DNA of 64,000 bases from positions 35,570,770 to 35,634,769 of the forward strand of contig NC_080682.1 in the NCBI RefSeq assembly GCF_030445035.2, given 5' to 3'. The DNA is from Dasypus novemcinctus. Its lineage: Eukaryota > Chordata > Mammalia > Cingulata > Dasypodidae. The notes beneath the pieces are model-generated. The model did not search any database, was not told the origin of the DNA, and saw only the letters and a program-made list of their open reading frames with translations. Below, in pieces: positions 12,101-24,431 of this stretch (position 1 is its first letter; each line of letters opens with the position of its first letter). Both the position numbers and the translations under genes were made by a program.

Positions 12101-13033
12101 ATGGACAGGGAAAATTGCTCCTCCTTGACTGAATTCATTTTCTTGGGAATAACTACTAACTCAGAGATCAAAGGGACTCTATTCACCATACTTCTAGTTG
12201 TTTATCTCATTAATATTCTGGCAAACCTCGGAATGAACATTTTAATTAGATTGGATTCCCAGCTTCACACACCGATGTACTTTTTCCTCAGCCACCTCTC
12301 CTTCTCTGACCTCTACTATTCCACAGCAATTGGGCCTAAGATGCTGGTGGACCTCTTTGCCAGGAACAAATCAATTCCTTTTTATGGTTGTGCTCTACAA
12401 TTCCTCATCTTCTGTATCTTTGCAGATTCTGAGTGTCTCCTGCTGGCAGTGATGGCCTTTGATAGGTACAAGGCCATTAGCAACCCCTTGCTCTATACAG
12501 TCAACATGTCCAGCAGGGTGTGCTCCATGATCATAGCTGGGGTGTACTTGGTGGGAATGGTGGATGCTCTGACACATACAACATTAGCATTCCACTTATG
12601 TTTCTGTGGGTCAAATGAGATTAATCACTTCTTCTGTGATACGCCTCCTCTTCTGTTACTATCTTGCTCAAATACACAGTTCAATGAATTAATGATATTT
12701 GCCTTTTTTGGCTTCATTGAACTGATTACCATATCAGCACTTAAAGTGTCTTATTGTTATATCTTCCTATCAGTTTTAAAGATCCACTCAGATGAGGGGA
12801 GATTCAAAGCTTTCTCTACCTGCACATCCCACTTGACAGCTGTTGCCCTTTTCCAAGGAACTTTGCTCTTCATGTATTTCCAGTCCAGTTCTTCTTACTC
12901 CTTAGATCAAGACAAAATGACCTCATTGTTTTATACCCTTGTGATCCCCATGTTAAATCCTTTGATTTACAGCTTAAGGAACAAAGATGTGAAAGAGGCC
13001 ATGGGAAGAATGAAGAATAAATGGTCATTTTAA
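12101..13033 (+). CDS. OR5W2: Olfactory receptor, OR5W2-like (intact)
   Basis: This is a complete single-exon class II olfactory receptor of 310 codons, a seven-transmembrane G-protein-coupled receptor of the olfactory neuron cilium that signals through G-olf; its ligand is unknown. Seen in sequence: N-terminal glycosylation site NCS at residues 5-7, ANLGM at 41-45 (TM1), [14 protein letters not shown] at 55-68 (TM2), Cys97 that should pair with an extracellular-loop-2 cysteine such as Cys179, [10 protein letters not shown] at 118-127 (TM3 end), SYCY at 217-220 (TM5), [10 protein letters not shown] at 236-245 (TM6) and [12 protein letters not shown] at 283-294 (TM7). Length is normal for the family. 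The start has a strong context (A at -3, G at +4) and matches the usual OR5 N-terminus. The resemblance to human OR5W2, including its Lys in DRYKAI where most ORs have Val, is from memory. No neighbour gene is co-transcribed. Confidence 0.95.
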   Translation: MDRENCSSLTEFIFLGITTNSEIKGTLFTILLVVYLINILANLGMNILIRLDSQLHTPMYFFLSHLSFSDLYYSTAIGPKMLVDLFARNKSIPFYGCALQFLIFCIFADSECLLLAVMAFDRYKAISNPLLYTVNMSSRVCSMIIAGVYLVGMVDALTHTTLAFHLCFCGSNEINHFFCDTPPLLLLSCSNTQFNELMIFAFFGFIELITISALKVSYCYIFLSVLKIHSDEGRFKAFSTCTSHLTAVALFQGTLLFMYFQSSSSYSLDQDKMTSLFYTLVIPMLNPLIYSLRNKDVKEAMGRMKNKWSF

Positions 13034-14599
13034 ATATTTATATTAAATAGCATATATGTATGTGTATATATATAGCTGTGGTTCTTGTTTTTATAAAATT
13101 AAATGATATTAAATGACAGGATGTGTAAAATACTCGTTTAAAAACAGAGGTTGTTTGTATTAATTTCCAATCATAACAAAAATTTTCACTTTCCTATACA
13201 TACTGCATTAGAGATTCTAAATTTATGTATAGTACTTCTTTATGAAATTTTTAACTGATCCTTCTTGTTATGTCTAATTTATTTGTTTTCCATCTTTATA
13301 CTATTTCAGATATTCTAAGATACATTGAATGTTTACTAATTCTATTGTACATTTAGGTGCTTAGTATTTCATGGTGAATCCAGTAGTTTTATACTAATGA
13401 ATATTATAATCTAGTGGAAGCAGTATATGTTATTTAATTAGCATACAAATAATTCACGAGTTCCTCAAATAATCATGAAATATAAAGACTGGGTACTATA
13501 AATCCGAAAGAACATGTCTGAGTTTGGTACACAGAGAAGGCAGGCTTTCCTGAAAGGAGAAATTCTGTCTCACATCTAAATGATGAGAAATGATTTAACT
13601 TAGAGAGAAGAAACGATTATAATCAGAAGGACTAGTAACTAGAGAGACTTGAGGAGGTCTACACTTTGCCTTTAGAGAAGAAATAAGTTCCAAACGCTTA
13701 GGTTATAAAGAAAAGGGAAGAGCCCCAGGAAAGCACATCTTAAATCCTCCACCATTTAATCCAGAAAGCCTTCCTTCCCCTCTCTGCCATTTTCAGCCAG
13801 GGAAAAATACTTTTGAATTCACAAACATCACTCTCCGCAGAGTATTTTAAAAATATTATTCTGTTGACTAAATCACTTACTTCAATATGTGATTGTGAAC
13901 AGTTTGTGCTCAAGAGTTGAGTGTTTCATTTCTCTTATCCACAGATTCTGCAGCATGTCTAGGACATAAAAAGGAAAACAAATGAATAATTGATAAAATC
14001 AAAATCTCAGGAATATGTAATTGCTCATGAGGCCTTGTCAAAACAAAATTAACTTGAGGGTATGCATATGTCCTGATAATATATTTTATATTTTGTAAAA
14101 AAAGATACATATACTGTTTGGGGTTACTGAAGGCTATGGATGTATGAAGATATGTATATTAATTATTTGGGGATATAAAAGAATTCATTAATGTAATTTT
14201 TTATAATTTCCTAATTTATCTGGCTCTCTTATACTTTTCAATGGCCAAAGCACTGAATCTCCTTGATAAGAAGACATCTTTATGGCTATATATTTGAAGG
14301 GTCACAGAAGACAGAAGACTCAAGAACTTTCCTAATTATATATTATAATTGAACAAGCTAAAAGTTACTGAACATCCTAGGCTTTGATATCTGTATTGTA
14401 AAATGCTCTGTGTGAAAATATTTCAGAATAGGAGTAAAACCAAGCATTCCCTCTGATTTTCAATTTGGCATTTAAGGAAAAAAGGAACTTGTTAGGGAAC
14501 AGTACAGGAGTAGAAAAAGACTGTTGAGAATGTTTGTTTAGACAAATAGCTTGAAAGGTTTCCTCCTCTCCATATTCCAAAGTAAGGCCCATTGACAGG
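13034..14599. other. AT-rich 3' flank, no gene seen
   Basis: It begins with an AT-rich 3' region of the OR gene containing TATATG repeats near 13045-13075. Beyond that no coding region, RNA gene or recognisable repeat was found. Confidence 0.5.
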
Positions 14600-15370
14600 G
14601 TACAGAATTCCTGAGCTTGTCTGCCCTGCTTTTAGTGTCTGGGTGTCTCTAGATCCCTCAGCAGCCCTGCTATTTGAGGTAATGTTTATTGTGGAAGTCA
14701 ATGAGATCCTGTTGGGATGTGCATAAGCGTAACCTCTGGAATGACCTCCTGACTCAACTTTGAAATCTCTTAGCCATAAAAACTCATTTATATTTACCAT
14801 TTCCCCCTTTTGGTCAAGGTCTTTTTCCAGATGCATTGCTAGTCATCTCTTGGTAATAGTCCCTCAGTGCCAAGAAGGTGCATCCCTGGAAGTCATGACA
14901 CACACTAGGGAAGGGAGGTACAAAGGGAAGGCAATGTTTATATATGCTGAGTTTGGCTTAGGGAGACGCTATATTTGAGCAACAAGGAGGTTTTTAGGAG
15001 GTAACTCTCAGGCAATAAATAGTGCTAGGCTAAGTTTCAATTTCATAAGAAAAGGTTCATAAGTACAATCTTTAAAATCAAAGGCTCGGTGTAATGGTCT
15101 GTCTTCCTTCACTAAGTACTGCCCTTGTACTCAGGGGATTTTTGCCATTCTATTAGAGAACATAACAGAACTCCCCAGGATGGGAATTCAATATTCTTTT
15201 GATTATAGTGTGGGTCTCCATCCACTGAGACAATGCAAAAGGCAATTTCAATTATCACTAAGGATCTTTCCAGCTGCCATCTTTTGTCTGTAGTATTCCT
15301 ATGAATATAATACTGTTTAAACTCATCCCACTGTTGTACTGATAGAAAAACAACAACAAAAATGTGTTGC
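14600..15370 (-). mobile_element. Family X copy 5, old 5'-half fragment
   Basis: In reverse it follows X copy 1 positions about 1100-1490: both share TGTGCATAAG, AGCCATAAAAACTCATTTAT, TTCCAGATGCAT-like and GCTGAGTTTGGCTT words. It is more diverged than the copies at 41 and 60 kb and has no poly(A) end, so it is a decayed fragment. The part beyond 15060 is less certain. Confidence 0.5.
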
Positions 15371-15379
15371 TTCACCTGT

Positions 15380-17559
15380 ATAAAAAAGATATAGCTTATG
15401 TAGACAGATTTGACTTGATATAGCAGTTATGTTATCAGTGAGATAGTGGGATTATCATAAGGCCATGTACTTTTAAACAAAGCCCTTTTAAGTGGTCTCT
15501 TATTCACATTCTGACTTTTATAGACATTTCATAAAAATAGATATCCAATTTCATTATTGCTCAATTACATAAAAAATTGAAACCTCAGTGCAGTATCATA
15601 ACTCACCTACACAATGGCTAAAATGATGATAATTAGAACAGTAATTGTGCTTATGGAAATACTGTATTCTCGCACATTAGTAGGACAAGAGAGATTTGTC
15701 TTCTCTATTTGGTAAGGTATATGGCATTATCTACTACAGCTGGACATATATATGTCAAAGAACCCAATATTTGAATTCCTAGTTTTATATCCAAGAGAAA
15801 TGAACGAACATCCCCCCAAAGGTATGTACAAAAATTTTCAGAGTAGCATTATTTGCAAGACTATAAAGCTGAAAGCAAGTCAAATTTCTGACAATACATT
15901 AATTCAAAGTTTATGAATTTTGTATTCATCAGATACAAAATATTTTAAGCTTTGTAGGTTATAAAGTCCTTGACACAAGCAATCAAGTCCAACCCAAAAC
16001 CAAAGAATTGGGTTAACTGTGCTTCAATACATTTTCATGGGCCGTAGTTCACTGATCCCAGTTCTTCATTAAATAATATCTTATGGTATGTTATACATTC
16101 AACCACTACACACCAATGAGAACGAATAAACTAACCCAACAAACAACAGCATTGAGGAATCTCACAAATGTAAGCTTTAGTGGAAGAAGCCAGATATAAT
16201 TGTATGCAAACAATAAGATTTCACTTTCACATGGTTAAAAATATACAAACTAATTGAGTATATTAAACACGAATTTGTGATTGGGCGTGTGAATGATTTC
16301 TGGGCTGTTTAGAAATCTTATTTTATGTCTGGATTCTGAGTACAGGGATGTATTCATTTCTGAAAATTGTCTTCATATATACTAATTAAATGATCATTTC
16401 CTACAAGGTTTCCAAAAACAAAGTTAATTCACTATCGTATTGTAAGCAACTAGAGGATTTTAATATGCATTTTTCCATCTCTAGTAGTTTCTTATAAACA
16501 ATGTATATTCAAATATATATTAATTTTCTGTGAAACACAATTTTAATAGAATGCATCAATTAATAATTATGCTTTATTTTATTCAAAATATATACTACCT
16601 TGTCTGTATAGCAAAAATGTTTTTATCAAAAAATGGACGTGTTCTCCATAAGTAGGGAGAAATGTACTTTGGTATTAGTATCGTGTAAAGGGCAGGCACT
16701 GACTTTTGAAGAGGGTGGTCTTGTATGTAGACACTAGTCTATATAGTATTATTTAAGGAACATTCACATCACCAGAAAAGATTTATACATGGAATTTTCC
16801 CCCTATACTCTTCTCTGATGCCTAAATCCCCTCTAAAGACATTGATTTCAATTATAAGAGTGCCATTCTGAAATACAATAGAAATCCCTTTGGAAGCCAA
16901 TTAGGTTATCCAATTTGTAATAGTGATGTAGCTATGCAAGCTCAGGTTTTAATGGGGAGAACTGGAAGGAAGTTACAATGTGATCTGTAGAGACAGTCAC
17001 GTTTAGGAAGCTTGTTCTGGGACCTGCCTGAACATAGTGTACCCTGAAGGAATTTGACATCCCTAGAGAAGAAGCACCTGAAGGAAAAATGAGCTTAGAA
17101 AAGAATCAGAAGAAGGCAAGCAAGGGCAATTCCCTCTTCTCCAAATATGCACTAAAGAAGTAGATAATGGTTTGTAAACAAATCTTCTTGTGGTTACAAG
17201 TTCAGCAATTATTAACAATTACAAATGTGGTTTGAGCTTTACCTCAACACTATTTTCACAGGAATACATTTGGTAATTTAGTATTGGGATCATTACACAA
17301 ATAAGGGCAACGAAATGTGAAAAGGCATTAAAATTGTCACCTAAATCACTTCTCTCAAGATTAAAAATATACTAGTTTCACTGATTTTAGTGTGTTGAGT
17401 CTCCTAGCCTTACAGAAAGGAAGGTAAACAAGAAAACAATAAAACCATATTCCTTTTACTCTCACCTAGTGTTTTAAAAGAAGCAAGAAAACATCTTCAT
17501 TGTAGGAGTACATAAAATGTTATACGTCTAATATGTCTTATTTTTTTTTTAGATTCAAA
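15380..17559. other. AT-rich intergenic DNA, nothing recognised
   Basis: No long frame, RNA gene, SINE promoter boxes or retroelement motif was seen. Ancient unrecognised repeats are possible. Confidence 0.5.
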
Positions 17560-19800
17560 TTTTACATTGACTTGTTTAGTGGTAATTAAATCAATTGCAT
17601 TAAGACATACATTTGACTTTTGTATATTATCTTGCTATATAAATCTAGAGTAGATGCTTAATGAGCACATAGCAATCTGTACTTGTTGATATATGGAAAT
17701 GATTCACAAATTATAAAATATCACTCCAAATTTAAACAAAACAGAGAGCATTCTCATAGGCATTAATTTGTCCACATTCAGGGGACACCTTTCGTCTTAT
17801 TTTCTATTTGCTTCCTGAATTGTGCGATAAAGTGGCCCTCCCTGTCACTTAGTTTTCAAAACAATTTTAATAATGTTTCTATTTTCTATGGAAGTAAAGC
17901 TCTCTACCTCCAATATGGTAATGCTTCCTTTATGCTTCTCTTTGCCTTTGATCACATACTTTGGAATCTTTTATCAGTTTAGAAAATTGACCTGGATAAC
18001 TTGTCTGTTCACTAAAAAATCTAAAAATCTCTGGAACACTAATTTTGATTTTCTACACAAATAATTTCATATAAACACACATTCATTTTCCTTTACATTA
18101 GCCAAGAAAATCTGCATTCAGGAACTTGTTGAGAGCAAGGGCTTTGCAGTTCAGAAAACTCAATGCCTGTGAGATTCTATATGTTACTATCTATAATTGT
18201 AAAATAAGGATTTTAGTGAAATCTTTGGAGATATGAGATAGTAGATAAACCATTAGATAATCTTTGTTGATACATTAGATAATATATGAAAAAAGCAGCT
18301 AGGTTTTGTTTTGAACTCCAAAATGTGGCTTAAAATCAAGTATTTTTGTCCTTCAATTACATTTCTAAAGACTTATTTTAAAGAAAACCTGGAAATGATA
18401 ACCTATATATGTATAATTTGACTCATCAGACTTGTTTATAATATAAAGAATTATATACAAACCATAACATGGATTAAATTAATAAACATCAATTGAAAAG
18501 AATGGAATGCTTCTATTAACAATATTTAACATATAATTGTGTTTTTCTAAGTCCTCATATTGGCTAAAAATTAAAAATCTGATAGTGTATGAAAGAAAAC
18601 ATTGTTATCTCTAGGCAGTATGAACATAGATGTTTCTAATCTTTTAAAAAACTTCTTGTATTGTCTTAACTTATTTAAAGGGAATGTGTGTGCATGTATA
18701 TGTATGTGTGCAATATAGAATTAAAATAAAATACCAGTATTGAGATTAGTGAATCAGAAATAATACATGTTGGTTGACTAGAGATCATGTAGTTATTGTT
18801 CATCAGCTACAATATTAGTGTAGAGAGAAATAAAATAATGGTAAAATAAAATAAAATAGCAAAAGGTATTTCTTTATCAACTACCCACCTGTACGAGATA
18901 TCAAATTTTATTTTGCTAAATTTTTATTTGCAGGGGGGAGGTAAAAAGGATTGAATCTTGGACCTTGTACATGCCAAACAGGTGCATAACCACTGAGCTA
19001 TAATCAAATAAAAACTATTTGATCATAGATTTCATTTGTTCCAGTAATCAAGAGTTGAACACCAAGGCACCAAACAGATATATTTATATAATCTAAATCA
19101 GTTAAGAGACAGTGACAAAATCCATGTGCATACAGTTGCATCAAAAACTCGTCACTAGTTTTGGAATAGGCAGTAATTTGCTTGTTGTGGTGGCCTTTTT
19201 CAAAAAAGAAGGGTATGCAATTTTATAGAAACTTTCATTTTCATAACATACATCATTAACATCCTTACATCTGTTTGTGAATGGAGACCAGGGGAGCTCT
19301 AGCAAACTAGAGCAGAGGGAGACACCCAGTAAACGACCCTCCCTTTCTTGCCTGTGTTAGTGGCACTACCTGCCCTCTGTGATTAGGTCTCACTAGTCTT
19401 CATTCTCTCCCCTGAGCAACAGCAACTTTCCCAGAGAGGCACGTTTTGCTCTGACACATTTCTGTCTGTTAATTAAGTCTATTGCTATTGGAGATCTTTC
19501 ACCCTCATATCCAGCAATCCTGAGAGTTCCTGCTTCAGTGGATCCCAAATCGCAGACTTTGTCCATCCTTGTGCCAATGACACACAGGGTTGTTCACTGC
19601 AGCTGAACAGGACCTGAGAGTAATGGGGGAAACAGGGAATATTTTATCCAATTATCTGCCATATCCTTGCTTCCTCCACCATTTTGTCCGTCTGGACCTG
19701 CACTTCTCACTTAAATAAAGTTCTCTATTACAGAGTCTAATATATATTATAATCTGCAAATACTAACTGTAAGAACCATGATTTTCAACTTTAGTACGCA
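17560..19800. repeat. Segmental duplication, right arm, copy A
   Basis: It aligns in the same orientation with 28345-31330. Clear anchors are TTATTTTCTATTTGCTT (17800 and 28576), a shared block around GGGGACACC/GGGGCACTA, CTGTTTGTGAA with GCAGAGGGAG (19270-19320 and 30827-30875), CAGAGAGGCA (19433 and 30990) and TTAAGAACCATGAT or TAAGAACCATGAT (19770 and 31320). Divergence looks high, so the duplication is old. A short SINE at 18920 is present only in this copy. Confidence 0.8.
18918..19010 (-). mobile_element. Short tRNA-derived SINE
   Basis: On the minus strand it reads ATAGCTCAGTGGTTATGC, then a B box in AGATTCAATCC form, then a pyrimidine-rich end, that is, a tRNA-like head. The matching place in duplication copy B (about 30010-30040) has no such unit, so it inserted after the duplication. 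Confidence 0.7.
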
Positions 19801-19849
19801 GTTTACTTTTAGCACTCCGAGCATTAGATAGATGTAAATGTGTGAGTTT

Positions 19850-21602
19850 GTGCGCTGACAACAGCTCGGGCTCAGTGGCGCTGGGGTTCTTCTCGTTTGT
19901 CCACTGGGTCCGCTGGCGCCTGAGACCTGCCGCGCCTTCTGCTTTGTGGCCAGCAGAGGCCTGGGACCGCTCTGGGAGCAGAGTCTGTGCCTGTGCAAGG
20001 CGGCCCAGCCCCAAAGCCTCCACCTCCTGCCTGCCCTTCTGCTCAGGCCTCCTGCCGCCCTGAGCCTGCCTGCGGGAGTCCTACCCTCCTCCACCAAGTT
20101 CCCCCCAACCTGTGGGCTGCCCTGGAGGACCCCACACACCTATGGCCTCAGGCCAGCCAGTAGCCCCCAAGGCGATTGCCCCATGGTTAAGAGACTCATT
20201 GCACTGGGATTTCCACGGCTCCCTAGAGTGAGCATCGGCAGCCCCGCCATCGTGCATCGCTAAGTGCTGCTCAGCGCTATTTCGTGTCAGCCCTGCTGGC
20301 CCTAGGAGCCACCTCAGCCCAGCTGGCAGTCTAGGCGCAGGTACATATGCACCTGCGCCCTAGACCTCGAGTGCTTGGCTTTCCTGTTCAGCAATGAGAG
20401 CCTCGAGTTCGGTGTCAGAAACCTCGAGGGCATGACCCCGGAGGCCTCTTACTGCGTTGTGGCCCTGAGCCAGAGGCCAGGTCAGGTGGTGTACCCTCTC
20501 TACTCCTAGGACATTGAGGTTTTCCCTGGCAACTGGTGGCAGAGAAGGCAGCCTGGATACAGACACAGGAGCTGGGCCCAGCCTACCAGGGAGATGCCTT
20601 GCATGGTGGGCCGTCCTGCCGTCCAGCACATCCTCCTCTTTGGGGCCATCAGGATCCAGGGCATGTGGAGGGGCTAGAGCTGGGCATGGTCTGCAAACTG
20701 GAGAGCTGCCAGAACTGGTTGCCCTGGGAGCCGCATCCTGTCACCTTGGAGCCTTGCATGCGCCTTAAGCTTGCAGGGCAGTGCTCATTCTGCACATCCA
20801 CATCTGAGAGCTGAGGCTGGAGGCCCCGGATGGGACGCTGAGAACTTCCCTGTGGGAGTGCCCAGTGGGAAACTGCAGGGAATCCCAAACCCCTGTCACA
20901 GCAGGAGGCCCTGTCTGCCTCTAGGAAGCCTGTGGAAGTGATGATATTCCAGGTTGAGCATGTAGAGTGAAACTTTCTTCATGGAATCTGAGCTCAGGAC
21001 CCAAGAGCTCCCTCAGTCCACTCAGGTGTGGCTGCATGTGCATGGGCCCACGGAAAGAGCTGGGGTCCTAGAATACAGTGAGCCTGAGAGGGGATCTCCA
21101 GACAACAGGTCTAAGTGGAACCCAATTGCAGGCCCTGAAGTGTGTCTGTGCCCCATTGGCAATGTCTGAGCGCCACTGGACACACCCTGCCATCTTTGAG
21201 CAACGGGTCAATGCCAGGCAGGAGTCCCTGAGGCCACCAATGCCCTGTGGACAGAGTTCTCCTTGTTGCAGGCCCCTCCCCATTCAGTACTCCATGTATG
21301 CCCTTGCCTGAGTGCAGGTTGCTCCCCAACTGGCTCCTCAAGTTTTCTCTGAGGTCATCATGAAACAGATAAAATCCAGATTCTTCCTCCACTCCTGCTT
21401 GTCCCTATTCTCATGCCCCTCGGCAACCTGAGTAGCCCCCTGAGAGGGTTTCCTCAGTTCCTTGAAAAATGGACCAGTCCACAATGTTTACAAAGATCTG
21501 AATTAGAATTTAGAATGCAAGTTTACCAATACTTTGCTAATCTTGCATTTTATGTAAGGCTTTTTTCAGCAGAGGCTTCTGTTTATAAAAAAAAAAAAAA
21601 AG
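19850..21602 (+). pseudogene. GC-rich block ending in poly(A), probable retrocopy of unknown gene
   Basis: The GC content rises sharply against AT-rich surroundings and falls again before a run of A at 21587-21601. It interrupts duplication copy A near 19800, where copy B continues without it, so it looks inserted. Several open frames of 60-105 codons overlap in different frames and none spans the block, as expected of a decayed processed transcript. A readable stretch near 20360-20500 has the coding-like peptides LECLAFLFSNESLEF and MTPEASYCVVALSQRPG, bounded by stops. I do not recognise the parent gene. The target duplication is unclear; a possible weak match is GCATTAGATAG/GCATCGAATAAG. 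A GC-rich genomic segment or CpG-rich repeat is an alternative. Confidence 0.5.
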
Positions 21603-22990
21603 CATCGAATAAGGCCTCTATTATGTTTTATTTTATTATTTTTCAAAATTTAAATGAAAGCTACTATTCTTTCAGATTGTAAGGGTATAATTTGAACATA
21701 TTACAAGCAAAACTAATAATCTTTTTCTTAACCTTCTTCATTCTCAACCATTAGGTTATTTAATATCCTTTCAGATGATGTCCTTGAATACATGAAAATA
21801 AAATCATTTATCCACATAGAAAGATGGTACATTTATTTTAGAAAAAAAAATCATATATGTAATTTTGGTTTTGTTTTTATAAAGCATATGCTTGAATATC
21901 CGCATACCAGAAGTTTTAAACTATCTTTAAAAATAAGTTTAAATATGCAAATGAAAATACACATATCCACATGTGTTTCATGTATTTTTTTATTCAAAAT
22001 TATAGCGTAGAATTTTACTTTATTTAATTAGTGGATCCTTTTTACCCCTCCTTTGTTCCATTTCACAAACTTATGACCAAAAAGCTATCTTTCCTATTAA
22101 GACACACCCCAGCAAATCCATTTAAAAGATTGTTTTTTATCTGTTTTAAAGCTCTGTTTATCACTTCGTATGGTCATCATGTGCTTTCAAAAAATGGTGC
22201 ATATATACTTATTTGTATATTAATCTTCTCAGTCAATCACAGCCTTTTGTAAACACTTTCACATCAATAGAAAGAATGCTAGTGTATCCTACTTAGTGAA
22301 TATATAACATTCCACATTACGGAACTGTCTTAATTCATTCACCTGTTCCCCCTATTGACAGACATTCTTTTGTTTCCAGTTCTTGGTCACTATAAACTAT
22401 GCTACAATAAATGTCTAAGTAAATATATCATTTTTGTAGCCTAATTACAGAACTGACATGGAGTTGTTCATCAAAGCAGTCAGGGAACAGTCCAAATTCA
22501 AAGGAAGTATGTCTCCTTGGTAGAAATGGCAAAACAATTGGCAACTATCATCAGTTTGTCTCATCTACCATGAGCAAGATATAGCACCTTGAAATTTTTC
22601 ATTTCCAGATTCTTTTTTATCAGTTTTCAGCTTACATAAGTAAATATCTAGGAGTGAATGTGTATATGCATGGATTTTTATTATTTTTCACATACATTCA
22701 CACAACAAAAGACACTGATTGAAGAGATACTTTAAAAATCACGTTACCGAAGGAAGGGTGGAAGGAAATTTATATCATCAGGTCAGTGTGAAGGTTTGTT
22801 TAGCTTGGGTTTTTGCTGAGGTAGCCAAATCAAACCAGGGACCACAAGAGAAGACTAAGATACAGCAAACTTGATGATTACATGGGGGCTGGGGTGGATT
22901 TGGAGGGAGACAAACTTATATTTTTTGTACTTTTCAATTTAGAAAAAAAATATATAAAAAGGCAAAAAAATGCTTTTGGAAACAAACAGA
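21603..22990. other. AT-rich intergenic DNA, possible old L1-like fragment
   Basis: No gene was seen. The stretch around 22300-22420 (with TACAATAAATGTC) resembles the inverted 3' region of an old L1 ORF2 but is too diverged to call with confidence. Confidence 0.4.
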
Positions 22991-22994
22991 ACAC

Positions 22995-23560
22995 TGCTAT
23001 AAACAACAATAACAAAAACAATAACAGGAATCCTTAGCCCTTACTCATTATTGTAATCTGGGTCTCTTACCTTGACCTCCCTCTATGGCTTCCCTGTTAC
23101 CTGCGTCCTTAAAGGTCAGTCTGCCTTAACCCCAACTAGCCCTACTGAGACTCCAAGACCTTGCATGTGCATTCCCTGTTAAATGTACCTGAAAGCAACC
23201 TAATGAGGTCTGCCCTGCTAAAACTCATCATGATAAAGATGTCATTTTCTGCTTATGCCGCACATAAGTCAGAATAATGCCCATCTTGCACGTGCTCCGT
23301 TTTTGCACCTAAACTGTAATCCTCTCCTCTCCTGATCAGATGTTTAATAAACAACCAATCAGGACATATCAACCCATATTTCAAGACAGTCCCCACCTAC
23401 CATTGTTCACATCTTATAAAACTTCCCTAAGTTTTCAACCTGGAGAAATAGATTTGGCTTGCTTCCTGTCTTCTTGCTGTCGACCTCATAATAAACTCTT
23501 TCCTCAATATCCTGGTATCATGGCACTGACTTTTGTGCACATCAGGCAATGGGTGCATTT
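22995..23560 (+). mobile_element. Solo LTR, probably class I (ERV1-like) retrovirus fossil
   Basis: The order is that of a gammaretrovirus-type LTR: a CCAAT-containing region near 23350 (AACCAATCAGG), a TATA-like CTTATAAAACTT at about 23412 and a poly(A) signal AATAAACTCTTTCCTC near 23490. No internal viral region is attached, so it is a solo LTR. Ends are uncertain. It appears old. Confidence 0.6.
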
Positions 23561-23567
23561 GCTTAGC

Positions 23568-23640
23568 TGTTTTGTTGTTGTTGTAGTTGTTGTTGTTGTT
23601 TGTTTAATGGCTTTTTGGTGTTTGTTTGTTTGTTTTGGTA
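23568..23640. repeat. (GTT)n / (GTTT)n simple repeat
   Basis: A run of TTG and TTTG units follows the solo LTR. It gives a Val-rich stretch in an overlapping frame that is not a gene. Confidence 0.85.
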
Positions 23641-23782
23641 AGAATTACCCTTGCATGAAAGAACTGTTAGTTGAACAACAGCAAAGCGTCTTTATTTCAA
23701 CTCCACCTCCAACCTGACCACCTCAAAATGTTTTAATAAAACTATGATGCAAGTCTGTTTGCTAGGGGTTTCGGGATATTTA

Positions 23783-24430
23783 AAAATTAGCCAAACCTGG
23801 TTTTATTACTAAGGACTTTACAATGTTGGAAAGTGACACATAAGTTAACAAAAGAAATATAATTTTATGCTATGCATAATGGATGCCCTACATTCATAAA
23901 ATCATTAGTATATTGCATATGGTTGGGGAAAGGCAATCACAAATGCTTAATTTAAAATGTGGAATTTTAGATAACCATTGAAGGAGTATCAGATTTTTAA
24001 ATGGAGAGGTAAAGGAGACTGTTTGAGCATTGAAAGTAACAGGATGAACAATGAAAAGGATATTAAAGTCATTAAGTATAGGATCTACGGATTTCTTTTG
24101 AAATCTCCTTGAACTGTATGAGGAGGAGTGTATACATACAGGATAGCTGAAGACCATAATATTAAAATCAGTTCTTTTCCTTGTTGTCATTAATCAATTT
24201 GAAGAAAAGAGTGAAGCATTAAAATTTTAGTCTTTGCTAAAGTTATTGCAGCATTCACGAGGGAAAACACAGAATCATAAATCTAATTAATCTTATGTGT
24301 ACATAATAAAGCAGACTAAAGGCAGAGGGTTCATGAATTTAAGTCCCAACAGCTTTAAATTAAAACAAAATGATATCAGTCTGTTCTTCACCTACCAAAG
24401 GCATGGTGAGAAAGACTTGTTAATGTAAGG
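23783..24430. repeat. Segmental duplication, left arm, copy B
   Basis: It is the partner of 10208-10860. It is cut off on the right by the L1 that begins near 24432. In copy A the same point continues for 6.7 kb, including the OR5W2-like gene, before the right arm. Confidence 0.75.
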
Positions 24431-24431
24431 T

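Noticed and set aside
20360-20814. Overlapping frames of 84-92 codons in the GC-rich block as a real gene
   Set aside because: No frame spans the block, none has a recognised domain, and the block looks like a retrocopy. Kept only as a probable pseudogene.
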